64,000 nucleotides of DNA from Kalaharituber pfeilii (GCA_015179045.1 WHUZ01000057.1:310001-374000); one strand, 5' to 3'. Shown: positions 43,851-54,582, counted from the stretch's first letter. The notes: generated from the letters alone by a model not told the origin. Translations and numbers: made by a program.

Positions 43851-44489
43851 TGGTAAACGCAGAAAGTTACCGTCCGCCAGGTCAAAAAGACACTTGACTA
43901 GCGATACTCGCTAGTCCTCTGCGTAGCTCATATAGTACTCATTATGCGACTGCGGCTCCTTTCCGGCTGTCGCATGTCGCTTACGTCGCATATGCGCATT
44001 TCGTATGCGCTTGCATTTTTCGCTTTTCACGCGCTCCACCGGCCGCCCACACTACGGTCGCGGTGAACCCGTAACACTGCTCTAGTTTTTTTTTTTTTTT
44101 TTTTCTTATTTTTTTTTAATGGTTTTCTCAATTTTCTATAGTAGGTTATAGAACAGCTAAAGAAGAGTGATAAGAGAATTATGAGTTTAAAATCCCCTTT
44201 TATATTTACTTATTTGTCCTTTATATTATTACTGTACTAGTAGACAGTACCGTAATTATACTGCTACAATAAATGTTACTGCCAGTGCATGTAGTGTAGG
44301 TACTTCATATATTGTCAGGCCAAGCCCTGCATATTATGCCAAGACCTTCTATAGAGTGCCCTTGTTAGTTCCAACACCAAGGGCTCATCTCCACAACCTT
44401 ATCCTCTGCCTTGTGTTCTGCAGCACCTCCTCCTCTCATTCAACATAACTTCACCATATTTCAGAAAACGGCCACCAGGATTTTACAAC

Positions 44490-44712
44490 ACCCATTCGAT
44501 AATACGCACCCACCCACATTATATGCATTCGATAACATGCTCCTACCCACATTATATGCATTCGATAATATGCTTCCACCCACATTACACACATTCGATA
44601 ACACACTCCCACCCACATTATACGCATTTGATAACACACTTCCACCTATATTATACGCATTCAATAACATGCTCCTACCCATATTATACACATTCGATAA
44701 CACACTCTAACA
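44490..44712. repeat. 33-bp minisatellite, about 6-7 copies
   Basis: The unit is close to CCCACATTATATGCATTCGA plus TAACATGCTCCTA. It is open in several frames because 33 is a multiple of three. The complete ORF1-only LINE at 44728-46024 has inserted into its right part, and the array remnant resumes at 46025 (TGCATTATATGCATTCGATA). Confidence 0.8.
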
Positions 44713-44727
44713 ACACCTGCATTATAT

Positions 44728-46024
44728 CACAACGTACCCTCCGGCCTTCTGGAAGCAACTCCACAACCATAACGTCCCCCCAGCGAAACCTCCATAGATC
44801 GAAACCTCTCAGTGCACTGAGCCTTTTGATCTAATTTTTATCCTCCAAATCCATAACCCGCAAGTTTGCCCCCAGGGTGAAACTTTGAGGAGATTTCAGC
44901 TCACCACCGCCGTTGCCACGTACCACCCCAGTACCAAGCACCAATAGACACCCACCGATAAGCAGACAACAGCCAATAAGACAAAGACATGCTACGGAGA
45001 GGAGGATTCCCACCGCGAACCACCAGGCCCATCACGGTGTCCTGGGTCGATATGAATCGGGAGGGAAAAGAAACCTTTTTTAGAATTCTGGAAACACTAC
45101 TACTACGGGCCAAACTCCACCGACGAGCCGGAGAAGGGAGACTAGCTTGGCATCACCTTTACGGGTGACCCAACATACCCCGAAATCCACATCGCACCAC
45201 CCGTACCACCGCCATCACCACAGACACTGGGGCTCAGCCCCATCACGTGTATTGACACCGCGCCAGCGCCACTACCACCCATGTCACTCAGCCACGTGAC
45301 ACCGCCACTGGGGCTCAGCCCCATCTCGGCAATAGACATGGTGCCGACCCCGGCACCGCCACCACCAACATTGGACTTCAGTCCCATCACGTGCTGTGAA
45401 ACAACAGCACAAACACCTTCGACCCAAAAGACAAAGACGAAGAGGAGAAAGACAAAGAAAATGACAAAGACACCCTCCGCACCGGTCGAAAAGCAGGCGG
45501 CTTCCCCAAGCCCCACAACACCCACACCAACCCCCGACCCAACCCCAACACCCGCCCTCCCCCCGCACCAGCACCATCCCGCCCACGCAATCAGACACAC
45601 CGCACCAGCCGACCCCCTCCCCGACCTACTAAAGGTATCGTCATACATGGCGTCGCCCTGAGGAAGGACTTGGAGAAGGTAAGGCGGTGGCTGGAAGAAG
45701 ACAATGAAGGGCTAGACAAAGCCACCACGGACATCAGATGGTTGCGAAGGAAGACAACCCTAGAGGAGGAAGGCAAGAAGGCAAGCTCAATCGTGGTATA
45801 CACAAAGACAAGGGTGGAAATTGGGAAGGTCAGACTCGGGGGGAAGTGGCTGAGATCGGAGGAGTACGAGCCGAACAGAAAGAGGGAATAGGGAAGCTCG
45901 GTCCCCGGTCCACACACATGTACTTAGTGCGAATTTTCCTTTCAGTTAGTTCTTTATATATACCTTGCCATAGCCCATAGGGCGGCACGCGAGTAATGAA
46001 ATAAAAAAAAAAAAAAAAAAAAAA
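44728..46024 (+). mobile_element. complete ORF1-only (HAL1-like) LINE, tail A
   Basis: This 1,297-bp element is bounded by a 12-bp duplication CCTGCATTATAT (44716-44727 and 46025-46036). It contains a leader of about 260 nt similar to that of the 2573-4365 element (AACGTCCCCCCAGCG, CATAGATCGAAA, CCTTTTGATCT), a Pro/Ala/Thr-rich ORF1, a 3' UTR, tail A and an A tract at 46002-46024. It has no ORF2 domains. ORF1 is broken: a TGA at about 45166, then the open frame 45281-45661 and the conserved block in another frame. Confidence 0.85.
45281..45891 (+). pseudogene. LINE ORF1 (frameshifted)
   Basis: The Pro/Lys/Thr-rich part (LDFSPITCCETTAQTPSTQK, corresponding to LGFSPITSVETPP in the other copy) is in one frame to 45661. 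The conserved block (IVIHGVALRKDLEKVRRWLE, WLRRKTT, ASSIVVYTK, RLGGKWLRSEEYEP) is in the next frame and ends at 45891. One indel near 45630 separates them. Confidence 0.75.
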
Positions 46025-46153
46025 CCTGCATTATATGCATTCGATAAAGCTCGCGAGCAAGCTTTCACCTGCATTCGAGCATGCTTTCACCTGCATTCTT
46101 ATACCACCCCTGCACCAGTTCCACATAATGCCCTATACTGTCCACCTTCTAGG

Positions 46154-46847
46154 TGTTACGGGCGTGAGATGCTAGGCTCCAGTAGGCGCTGAAGGCACTG
46201 GATGTTACGGCTACGGAGGTGTGTACACGGCGGGCCGAAAGGACCACGGGGCGGATATGCTGCGGGCCGGAATGGCTACGGAGGTATATATACTGCGGCC
46301 GGAGTAGCTACGGAGGTATATAGGCTGCGGGCCGGATGGCTTCGGAGGTATGTATACGGCAGGCAGAAAGGATAGCTGTTTGGCGTGGAGCGCGCAGCGG
46401 AGCGAAGCGATTCACGGGCGTAATGAGGAAACGATAGGTTTCAGAGCAATAGAGAACTAGAACACCGCTTGTGTCTTGATTCTTCAACTGTGCTATCGCC
46501 TGTGCTTAAATAGACTGAGCGCATCATACATGACTAGGCAAGCAAATAAAGAAACAGCAATTCAACAATGCCAATAATCATAACAAAGAAACATGCAACG
46601 TAGTACAGATGCTAGATAATAACATGTACTAGGGCATGTGCGCATATTACCTTCATAAACCGAGTGCCAGGCATAAAGAACCTTACAATCAACGGTGACA
46701 CACACTTCCTTAGCACTACCCTATTCGAAAGACAAAGAATCCTCTGCCAAGCCTAACGGGTGATCAGTCCGGTCTAGCAGCACTGGCCTTACTAAGGGTT
46801 CAGGGTAGTGTTCCCCTGGTCGGGTAAGTCTCACCTTAGCCGTAACA
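46154..46847 (-). repeat. 3' LTR of gypsy element 2
   Basis: The 694-bp stretch has TGTTACGG...CCGTAACA ends. Its TATA-like TATTTAAG and leader lie on the minus strand, the direction of the adjacent gypsy element. In that direction it is immediately preceded by GAACGGGGGGTAA, a convincing polypurine tract. It resembles the LTRs at 54583-55324 and 60433-61170 but is clearly more diverged from them than they are from each other. The flanking 5-mers do not match. Confidence 0.65.
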
Positions 46848-47477
46848 TTACCCCCCGTTCTAGGGCAGTCGTCTCGACTGACAATCACCGAAAAGTAACC
46901 CAAACTAATCAGTATTGTAAGCAATGTGTATCGGTTCTCTTGCGAGAATCAAAAGGGTGGCTAATGCGGTTATCGGCGTACCTTATGCGCAAGGTCTCTC
47001 ACAGGAATTCACTCATCTGTGGCCGACGGTGAGACTGGTGTGTCTCGAGCACTCATTCATCGGTCAGTGAGGCCATTAAAAACCTTAACGAAGATAAAAC
47101 CAAGTGGGAAAAATTCTTCGTAAGGAAAAGGTACTCACATCCCACATTATCCAAGTAGCCCGGCTTCAGCCATCGATGTCTCATTAGACTGTAGGGTCTC
47201 GAGGCTTCCTTGGATATCGGTCGTGGAACTCTCTGACAGATTCCAACGATCTTTGCAGATTTGTAATCGGCTCCCAGGTATCTTCATCTTCTCCATACCC
47301 TTGCCAGCGGATTCGGTACTTTACTACCCTGTTGATGCGTTTCGAATCGACGACATGATCAACTTCATAGAAGAACTCATCGTCATCATCAATCTCCATT
47401 TCCTGGGGTTCAAGTCGTTCTCGGAAAGGCTTCAGAAGCGAGACGTGGATGACTTTATGAAGGCGCATGCCTTGCGG

Positions 47478-48406
47478 CAGTGTTCCCAACGGGCCGGCCA
47501 GGCCAGGCCAAGGGTATGGCCTGGCCGGCCTGGGCCATAGAAATCTAGGCCTGGGCCGGCCTGAAACATTCAGGCCGGCCGTGAGGTCCGCCCGCGCCGG
47601 TCCAGGCGGCCTGAATGTTTCAGGCCGGCCCAGGCCGCCCAGGCCGGTCCAGGCCATTCAGGCCATTCAGGCCGGTCCAGGCCATTGAGGCCATTCAGGC
47701 TACAGTGTGAGTTAAGTTATACAGTAGCTATATACAGAACGTACTTCTAAATTCTACTCTAATGTTTTGGATTTTGCTTGCTGATTTTACACCGCCAGTA
47801 TCGCTTTCCATTAGCCATGCACAGCTTCACCATACTGTCAAATCCAACTTTGTCGCACCAGATTTTTGTAACCCAAATTCCAGAAGACTCGATATCGGCA
47901 TCAGATGGGACTGCAGGGAATCGTCGATGCAAGATCAAAACTTGAACTGCACTATGGAGAGTGAAGAATAGTAGAATACTAAAGGAATCATCATCGCCAG
48001 TACCGGTGGTTGGAATGTCTGTCTCCATAAGAAATTAGTATATAGTCAAGCGATACAAAAAAAAATTACTTACCTGAATACCTGCGAAAAGCGCTGCTCA
48101 ATTAAAAAAAGTCTAGATAGTTATCCGAAAATATTGAAAGGTTCATATTAAATCCGTGTCCAGGTAACCTGAAGGTGGCCCCTGAAATAGCGTCATAACC
48201 AGCCCTCCTGCCCCTGAAATTGCTTAAACGGCCTGAATGGCCTGGACCGGCCTGGACCAGCCTGGGCGGCCTGGGCGGCCTGGGCGGCCTGGGCCATCTG
48301 GAACCTTGGCCTGGCCGGCCTGGGCTGTTTCAGGCCTGCCAAGCCAGGCCGCCAAGCCGGCCGGCCCAGGCGGCCTGGTCGGCGGCCTGGCCGGTTGGGA
48401 ACACTG
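47478..48406. mobile_element. GGCC-rich hAT-type element (929 bp)
   Basis: The termini are CAGTGTTCCCAA...TTGGGAACACTG, a typical hAT end. It is flanked by an exact 8-bp duplication CCTTGCGG (47470-47477 and 48407-48414). Both subterminal regions (47490-47700 and 48230-48400) are dense arrays of GGCCTGGGC- and GGCCGG-type motifs in both orientations. The AT-richer centre (47710-48200) has a minus-strand ORF (48028-47759) containing WVTKIWCDKVGF and NGKRYWRCKI, reminiscent of a BED-type zinc finger of hAT transposases (inference). It splits gypsy 2 pol after YEVALPQG. Confidence 0.8.
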
Positions 48407-49634
48407 CCTTGCGGCAAGGCCACCTCATATGCATGGTCATTGACAACTCTTGAGCCGGGGTAGGGACCAATGTATTTATTGGTCAAGGTTCGATTATTTC
48501 CTGAAGTAACCTTTAAGTTCCTTCGATCAATAAAAACCTTATCTCCTACTTGGAATTTCCTTGCTTTATCAAGGAATAGGTTCGACCGTTTATTGTTTAT
48601 CTTCTTCAGAGTGTCAGCAATATGGTTGTGAACAGTTGTCATCCTGTCAAGCCAGTGTTCAGCTGCCGGAGAGGCATAGGTATTGTCATCCGAGAGGTGA
48701 ATAGCTTTAGGATCGAATCCATATAAAGAGCGAAAAGGGCTGTAACCGTGGGTCGAAATAGCAGTAGAATTGTAAGCGGATTCGGCCAGAGGTAGCCAAA
48801 TTACCCATCGGTTCTGACGGTCATGGCAGTAGATGCGAAGATACTGTTTGAGAGTCTGTATCGCTCGTTCAGAGAGTCCGTCGGTCTGGGGGTGGTGCGC
48901 GGTACTAAGTCGGAGTCCCACATCGAGTTTCGAGGTTACTTCTTTTCAGAGGGCTGAGGCAAACTGTGGTCCACGGTCAGAGGTGATGTGGCGAGGTAGA
49001 CCAAATTGCCTGAAGATGTCATTGATGAAAGCATTAGCGACATCTCGAGTCGTCCATGTGCTCTTTGCCGGTATATAACGTTGCATCTTAGTAAACCGGT
49101 CAGTGACGACTAAAATAGCATTAAAGCCCTCGGATTCAGGTAATTCTCCAACAAAGTCCATAGCTATCTCCTCCCAAGGCTTCGTACCAGTAGGCATTGG
49201 CATTAGTCTAGTTTGCCTCGGATGTCGGTCGGCTTTGGCCTTCAGGCAGGCTGCACAACCGGCCACATAATCGGCCACTTGGTCTTTCCAGCCGTCCCAG
49301 TAGAAGTTTCGAGAGAGGAGTTCTTGTGTTCGATGCACACCCCAGTGCCCAGCCACGTTACTGTCGTGGCACTGTCGTAGCACCTCCAGTCGATATTGCT
49401 CGGGTACCACAAGGAGTCCTTCATCGTTCCTTACCCATTCGTCACAGTTGACCCCAGGGATATCAGCCCACACATCCTCTGCTTCACCTGCCTCTTCATC
49501 AATCAGCAGTTGCCCATCCTTAAATAGTTGTTCGATGCTGCCAGAGGTGGCATCACCAGTTCGTCGAGATAGGGCATCCGCTTTGCCGTTAAGCTTTCCT
49601 GGAACGTACTTAATGATGTAGTCGAATTCGGAGA

Positions 49635-49884
49635 TTTTTTTTTTTTTTTTTTTTTTATATCATTTATCGCATGCCGCCCTAAGGGCTATGGCGATGTTAT
49701 GCTAAATAAATAAAAGAAGGTTAAAAAACCACAACAGAAACATTCCCGCCTAAAAACACCAATCCTAACCCCACTATCCGTTCTGACTTAACTACATGTG
49801 ATACCCGCGGACTCTTCACTATCGCGGGTGGCGCCCGGTACAATCCCCTACTCCCGTCCCCTCTCCGGCTCATACCGGACCGAC
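49635..49884 (-). mobile_element. 250-bp LINE end, tail A
   Basis: Poly(T), the tail A complement and the 3' UTR are nearly identical to 2573-2822. It is bounded by an exact 8-bp duplication TTCGGAGA (49627-49634 and 49885-49892). It is a 5'-truncated product of the same ORF1-only subfamily and probably recent. It interrupts the RNase H part of gypsy 2. Confidence 0.9.
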
Positions 49885-50283
49885 TTCGGAGAGCTTTTCG
49901 CTCCAGTTGGCTTGCCGGCTGTTGAGGCGTTGTTTGGTGGTGAAGTACTTTAGTGCGTGATGGTCAGTGAAGACGGTGAAATTGATTCCCAGCAATTCTA
50001 TCCTCCATTTCTTATACAGGCAATCAAAGATTGCTAGTAGTTCCTTGTCGTGGATAGGATAGTTTCGTTCAGCGGGGGTCAGTAATCGGGAGTGGTAATC
50101 GCATGGGTGAAGGGTCATAGTTCCATCCTTAGTATGGTACTGGCTTAAGACACCAGCGAGTGCTTGGTCAGAGCAGTCGGTTTCCACAATTGTAGGCAGG
50201 GATCGATCGAACTGTCGTAGTATGGGGGCACTCATAAACTTGTCTTTGAGTTCCTTGAAAGCAGCTTGCTGCTCTGCTCCCCA

Positions 50284-50346
50284 TTTTTTTTTTTTTTTTT
50301 TTTTTTAATCACATAACCCCGCTTGTAGCACTTGGCCATGGCAGGG
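50284..50346 (-). mobile_element. 63-bp tail-B-only insertion
   Basis: Poly(T) followed by AATCACATAACCCCGCTTGT is bounded by an exact 14-bp duplication TGCTCTGCTCCCCA (50270-50283 and 50347-50360). It breaks gypsy 2 pol between reverse transcriptase and RNase H. Confidence 0.9.
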
Positions 50347-51880
50347 TGCTCTGCTCCCCATGAGAAGGGTATGTTTCCGGTCAAGAGTGTAAGCGGTCGA
50401 GTTGTGGCGGAGTAATTCAATATGAATCGGCGGTAGTAGTTGGCAAAGCCTAGAAAGGCTTGCACCTCTTTTTTCTTTGTCGGCTTTGGCCAGTCGCGAA
50501 TGGTAGAGAGTTTGGCCGGATCCATCTTAATCTCAAGGCCATTAATCAGATGACCAAGGAATATGGTTTCATGCACATGGAACTCGCACTTGGCCAGGTT
50601 GACCGCGAGCCCATGTTCGCTCAATTTAGCGAGCACTTTTTCCACTATCCTTTGGTGATCTCGTTCGGTTTTGCCTCCATAGATTAAGATGTCGTCCAGG
50701 TACCAAACAACTCCATCGATACCAGTGAGGATCTCATCCATCATTTCCTGGAAAGAAGCGGGTGCATTGATGAGTCCAAATGGCATGACTGTGTACTCGA
50801 ATAGGCCTTTGGATGTTTTGAAGGCCGTCTTCCATTCGTCGCCTGTCTTAATTCGTATGAGGTTGTAGCCGTTTTTGAGGTCCAGCTTGGTGAACCATTT
50901 ACCGCCTTGGGTCTTCTTAAGGAGTTCCGACATCAAGGGCAAAGGGTATTTATTCGGAATAGTCAATTTGTTCAGTGCCCTATAGTCGACACACAGTCGG
51001 AGCGCCCCATCTTTCTTCCGCACAAACAGGATTGGCGAAGCTGCTTTCGACCTTGACCTTCGTATCTTCCCTGTTGGTAGGTGTTCGTCGATATACCTCT
51101 GGAGGGCCTCATCCTCTTCCCAGGTCGTTTTGTAGACTGGACCATAGGGAGGCTTCGCATTTGGGTTCTCAAACGGGATTTCATGATCCCAACTTCGGTG
51201 TGGAGGTAGGCGGCGTGCCTGTTCCTCCGAGAAAACATTAGAGTATCGCGAGTAGTGCTCGCGTGCGTCAAGTAACAACAGAATATCACCCTCCTCGAGG
51301 GTATCAACATCTTCAGAAAGAACGGAAACAGAAGGCAAATCAACACGGGTACAAGGAACATCAAACATGCCATGTTTCAGAACGCCGTTAACGCAATCAA
51401 CAGAAAAACCGTTTTCTTTCAGCCAAGACAAACCAATGATGCACTCCCTGTCGCCGATATCCATGACTTCGGCGTCAAGATCGAAAACAAATTCCTTTCC
51501 AACGTTAACTGAAGGAGGGTTCAAGACAGAAGAAGAAGCAAAATCAACAGATGCCTTATCAGATTTTCCCGGAACGCCAATAGAATGCACATAATCCAGA
51601 GCAGAGGAGACAGAATCAGGAACCGGAACGCCAGAGAACGAAAACGAGGTGTTCACAATGAAAGAACCACCAGAGAGGAGAGAGCCATCACCTTGCTTGA
51701 TATTCACAGGCCTTACTCGGGGCCTCAATCCCAACTCCTTACCCAGTGTTAAAGAGACAATCGGCGCGGAGGCTGCACAGCCCACGATGGCCCTAACGGT
51801 CCTTCCAGTTTTGAATTTTATCTCGCAGCTGAGAAGGTCGCTGTGACGGGGAGTCCGACCAGGCTGAGTAAGGTCCCCAT

Positions 51881-52488
51881 CTAGTTTTCCGAATCGGATA
51901 GATCTGTTATTCTCTCGGACTCATCGACGGCCTGTATCTTGAGGTGGCCGGAGTCTGTTCTCTTCTTTCTGGGCTGTGAACTTCGTGACTCCAGGGCTTT
52001 TACTTCCCCTTTGTCTTCTCTCTTTGGCTTATTCGGTTTCTCCCCTTCCGTTTCCCATACCCTTCGGTTCCACCACTTCTTCTCCCAGCATGAGGTGATC
52101 CTATGCCCACCTTTTCCGCATTTCATGCATCGGCGTTTTTCCTTCCTTTCCTGAATCAGTTCTTCAGGGATGTCGTAAGTTTTCTTGGAGGAGGAGGCTG
52201 TATCTTTGCGGATAGGGCCACTACTGGAGGGAGTGTTGTCTTGGTGGTGGAGGGAGCGGAGCGCTTGTTTCCAGGTTTGCCCAGGGCGTCGGCGATGGAA
52301 ACTGCTTTCTTTTTCCATTGATTCCAATTGCTTCGACACTCGGGATGGCCGGCTAGAAGGTTCCGGACATCTTCCCGAATGTTTTCAGAAACATAGGAGA
52401 TGAGGACAGGGTCAGGGACCTTTGCCACACTGTTGAACTCATCGATTTCAATCAAGAAGTCCTGCATTCTACCCCACTGCTTGTGCGT
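51881..52488 (-). pseudogene. gag C-terminal part of gypsy element 2
   Basis: It reads QWGRMQDFLIEIDEFNSVAK, then HPECRSNWNQWKKKAVSIAD, a CMKCGKGGHRITSC zinc knuckle, and an acidic end (ITDLSDSEN). A frameshift near 52160-52340 joins two frames. Upstream of codon QWG the gag is cut off by the 52-bp minisatellite. Confidence 0.8.
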
Positions 52489-52489
52489 C

Positions 52490-53445
52490 TCGATATGGAG
52501 GTGTAGAATAGGTAAATAGGTGGGAAAACGTTCCGCCTAGAACAATATGGAGGTGTAGAATGACTGAATAGGTGGGAAAACGTTCCGCCTGGAACAATAT
52601 GGAGGTGGAGAATAGGTAAATAGGTGGGAAAATGTTCCGCCTGGAACGATATGGAGGTGTAGAATGACTGAATAGGTGGGAAAACGTTCCGTCTGGAACG
52701 ATATGGAGGTGGAGAATAGGTAAATAGGTGGGAAAATGTTCCGCCTGGAACGATATGGAGGTGTAGAATAACTGAATAGGTGGGAAAACGTTCCGCCTGG
52801 AACGATATGGAGATGTAGAATAGGTAAATAGGGGGGAAAACGTTCCGCCTGGAACGATAATGGAGGTGTAGAATGACTGAATAGGGGGGAAAACGTTCCG
52901 CCTGGAACGATATGGAGGCGTAGAATAGGTAAATAGGTGGGAAAATGTTCCGCCTGGAACAATATGGAGGTGTAGAATAACTGAATAGGTGGGAAAACGT
53001 TCCGCCTGGAACGATATGGAGGTGTAGAATAGGTATATCGGTGGGAAAATGTTCCGCCTGGAACAATATGGAGGTGTAGAATAACTGAATAGGTGGGAAA
53101 ACGTTCCGCCTGGAACGATATGGAGGTGTAGAATAGGTATATCGGTGGGAAAACGTTCCGCCTGGAACAATATGGAGGTGTACAATAGGTAAATAGGTGG
53201 GAAAATGTTCCGCCTGGAACGATATGGAGGTGTAGAATGACTGAATAGGTGGGAAAACGTTCCGCCTGGAATGATATAGAGGTGTAGAATAGGTAAATAG
53301 GTGGGAAAACGTTCCATCCGGAACGATATGGAGCTGTAGAATAACTGAATAGGTGGGAAAACGTTCCGTCTGGAACGATATGGCGGTGTAGAATAGGCAA
53401 ATAGGTGGGAAAACGTTCCGTATGGAACGACTTGGAGGCATAACA
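52490..53445. repeat. 52-bp minisatellite, about 18 copies
   Basis: Units alternate between a GGAGGTGTAGAATAGGTAAA type and a GGAGGTGTAGAATGACTGAA type, both continuing TAGGTGGGAAAACGTTCCGC CTGGAACGATAT. Each unit carries the inverted repeat GTTCC-NNNN-GGAAC. Since 52 is not a multiple of three and the minus strand lacks stops, all three minus frames are open for about 1 kb; these ORFs are by-products. The array replaces the gag N-terminus of gypsy 2. Confidence 0.9.
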
Positions 53446-53740
53446 ATACCAAGGAATTCGTTCCATGCGGAACGACTTGGAGGGATAATAATACCAAGAA
53501 ATCTGTTCCATGCGGAACGACTTGGAAGGATAATAATACCAAGGAATCAAGGATACCAAGAAATCTGTTCCATGCGGAACGACTTGGAGGGATAATAATA
53601 CCAAGAAATCTGTTCCATGCGGAACGACTTGGAAGGATAATAATACCAAGGAATCAAGAATACCAAGAAATCTGTTCCATACGGAGCGACTTGGAGGTAT
53701 AATAATACCAAGAAATCTGTTCCGTATGGAACGATCAGGC
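53446..53740. repeat. about 45-bp minisatellite continuing the array
   Basis: The unit is close to CTTGGAGGGATAATAATACC AAGAAATCTGTTCCATGCGG AACGA, with higher-order duplication. It keeps the GTTCC-NNNN-GGAAC core (ATGC, ATAC and GTAT loops), but the intervening sequence differs from the 52-bp array. Confidence 0.8.
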
Positions 53741-53969
53741 ATTGGTTCAAACCTGCATTGCCCCTAACCCCAAGGCATTGTATTGTAAATAGGTTATAAA
53801 TAATGAGTAGCTCTGAGATACCTCTAGAAATGTTGGATAGCTCTAAGATGGCTCTAGAGTGGCTCTAGCAATGTATAGTTTAATTAATGGCCAAATACAG
53901 CACCCAATGAGTGCCCAATTAGCGGCCTAATGCATAGCTGAATTCAACAACAACTGCTCTGCTAGTACT

Positions 53970-54545
53970 TAGGGCCGTACAGCTGCCCTTCCGATCCACC
54001 ATATATACACCTCTGTCTCCATTCCGCCCTACAGCATACACACCTCCGTAGCCATTCCGGCCCGTAGCACAAATACCTCTGTAACCATTCTGGCCTATAG
54101 CATCTATACCTTCACAGCCATTCCAGCCCACAGCATATCTATCTCCAAACCCATTCCGGCCCACAGCATATACACCTTCGTGGCCATTCCGCCGCCCAGC
54201 ATATACACCTCTGTGGCCATTCTGGCCCACAGCATAGACACCTCCACGGCCATTCCAGCCTGTAGCATATACACCTCTATGGCCATTCCGGCCCACAGTA
54301 CACACACCGCCGTAGCGACTGAGGCCCGTCATATATACACCGACGTAGTCACTTCGGCCCACCGCATTTACATCTCCGTGGCTATTACTCATTCTGCCTC
54401 GCAGTATATGCACCTCCGTAGTCATTTCGCCCCGTAGCATATACACCTCGGTAGCCATTCCGGCCCGCCGTATACATTCCTCCGTAGCCGTAACATCCAG
54501 TACCTTCCAACGCCTACTGCAGCCTAGCCTCTCAAACTCGTAACA
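53970..54545 (-). repeat. inverted LTR fragment with 33-bp repeat expansion
   Basis: Read on the minus strand it starts TGTTACGAG, has the GGATGTTACGGCTACGGAGG block shared with the LTR at 46154, and then about 14 copies of a 33-bp unit (GGAATGGCTACGGAGGTGTA plus about 13 nt). It ends near GGAAGGGCAGCTGTACGG. The regular LTRs have only 2-4 such units. It is opposite in orientation to the LTR at 54583. Confidence 0.65.
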
Positions 54546-54582
54546 CGCAATGGCTGTACATCTTCGCAGTGCAATGGCAGTG

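Larger units (their letters stand above)
42432..44075 (-). repeat. LTR-like repeat with internal minisatellite
   Basis: The stretch starts TGTTACGGCTAAGG and ends ACCCGTAACA. In reverse orientation it resembles the LTRs at 46154, 54583 and 60433 at both ends and around the TATA/leader (CTATATAAACGAGC near 43103, AATCAAGACACAAGCAGTGT near 43130). It is 1.6 kb because of a 51-bp repeat array and an AT-rich block. No clear 5-bp duplication is seen. Confidence 0.5.
47184..51850 (-). pseudogene. pol of gypsy element 2
   Basis: The protease position reads AIVGCAASAPIVS, where D-[ST/C]-G would be expected. The reverse transcriptase has VVWYLDDILIYGG and PFGLINAPASFQEM. RNase H has IVETDCSDQALAGVLSQ. 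The integrase zinc region has HDSNVAGHWGVHRT and CAACLKAK; its core has AMDFVGELPESEGF, VVTDRFTKM, HITSDRGPQF, and HHPQTDGLSER with the Glu. The chromodomain has VVKYRIRWQGYGEDEDTWEP. One TGA lies between FASAL and KEVTSKLDVGL, at a position where Trp fits. Apart from this stop and the three insertions the frame is long and open. The missing protease Asp alone would abolish activity. Confidence 0.85.
46154..52488 (-). mobile_element. Ty3/gypsy chromovirus-type element 2, gag-truncated
   Basis: In element order: a gag fragment (52488-51881), then protease, reverse transcriptase, RNase H, integrase and chromodomain (51850-47184), then a polypurine tract and the 3' LTR. Three insertions interrupt pol: a 63-bp tail B (50284-50346), a 250-bp tail-A LINE end (49635-49884) and a 929-bp hAT-type element (47478-48406). 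The gag N-terminus is replaced by a minisatellite. Confidence 0.85.

Noticed and set aside
52469..53742. Large repetitive proteins of 329-401 aa on the minus strand
   Set aside because: Frame openness follows from a stop-free 52-bp repeat. There is no start context or domain, and the ORFs overlap each other in all frames.
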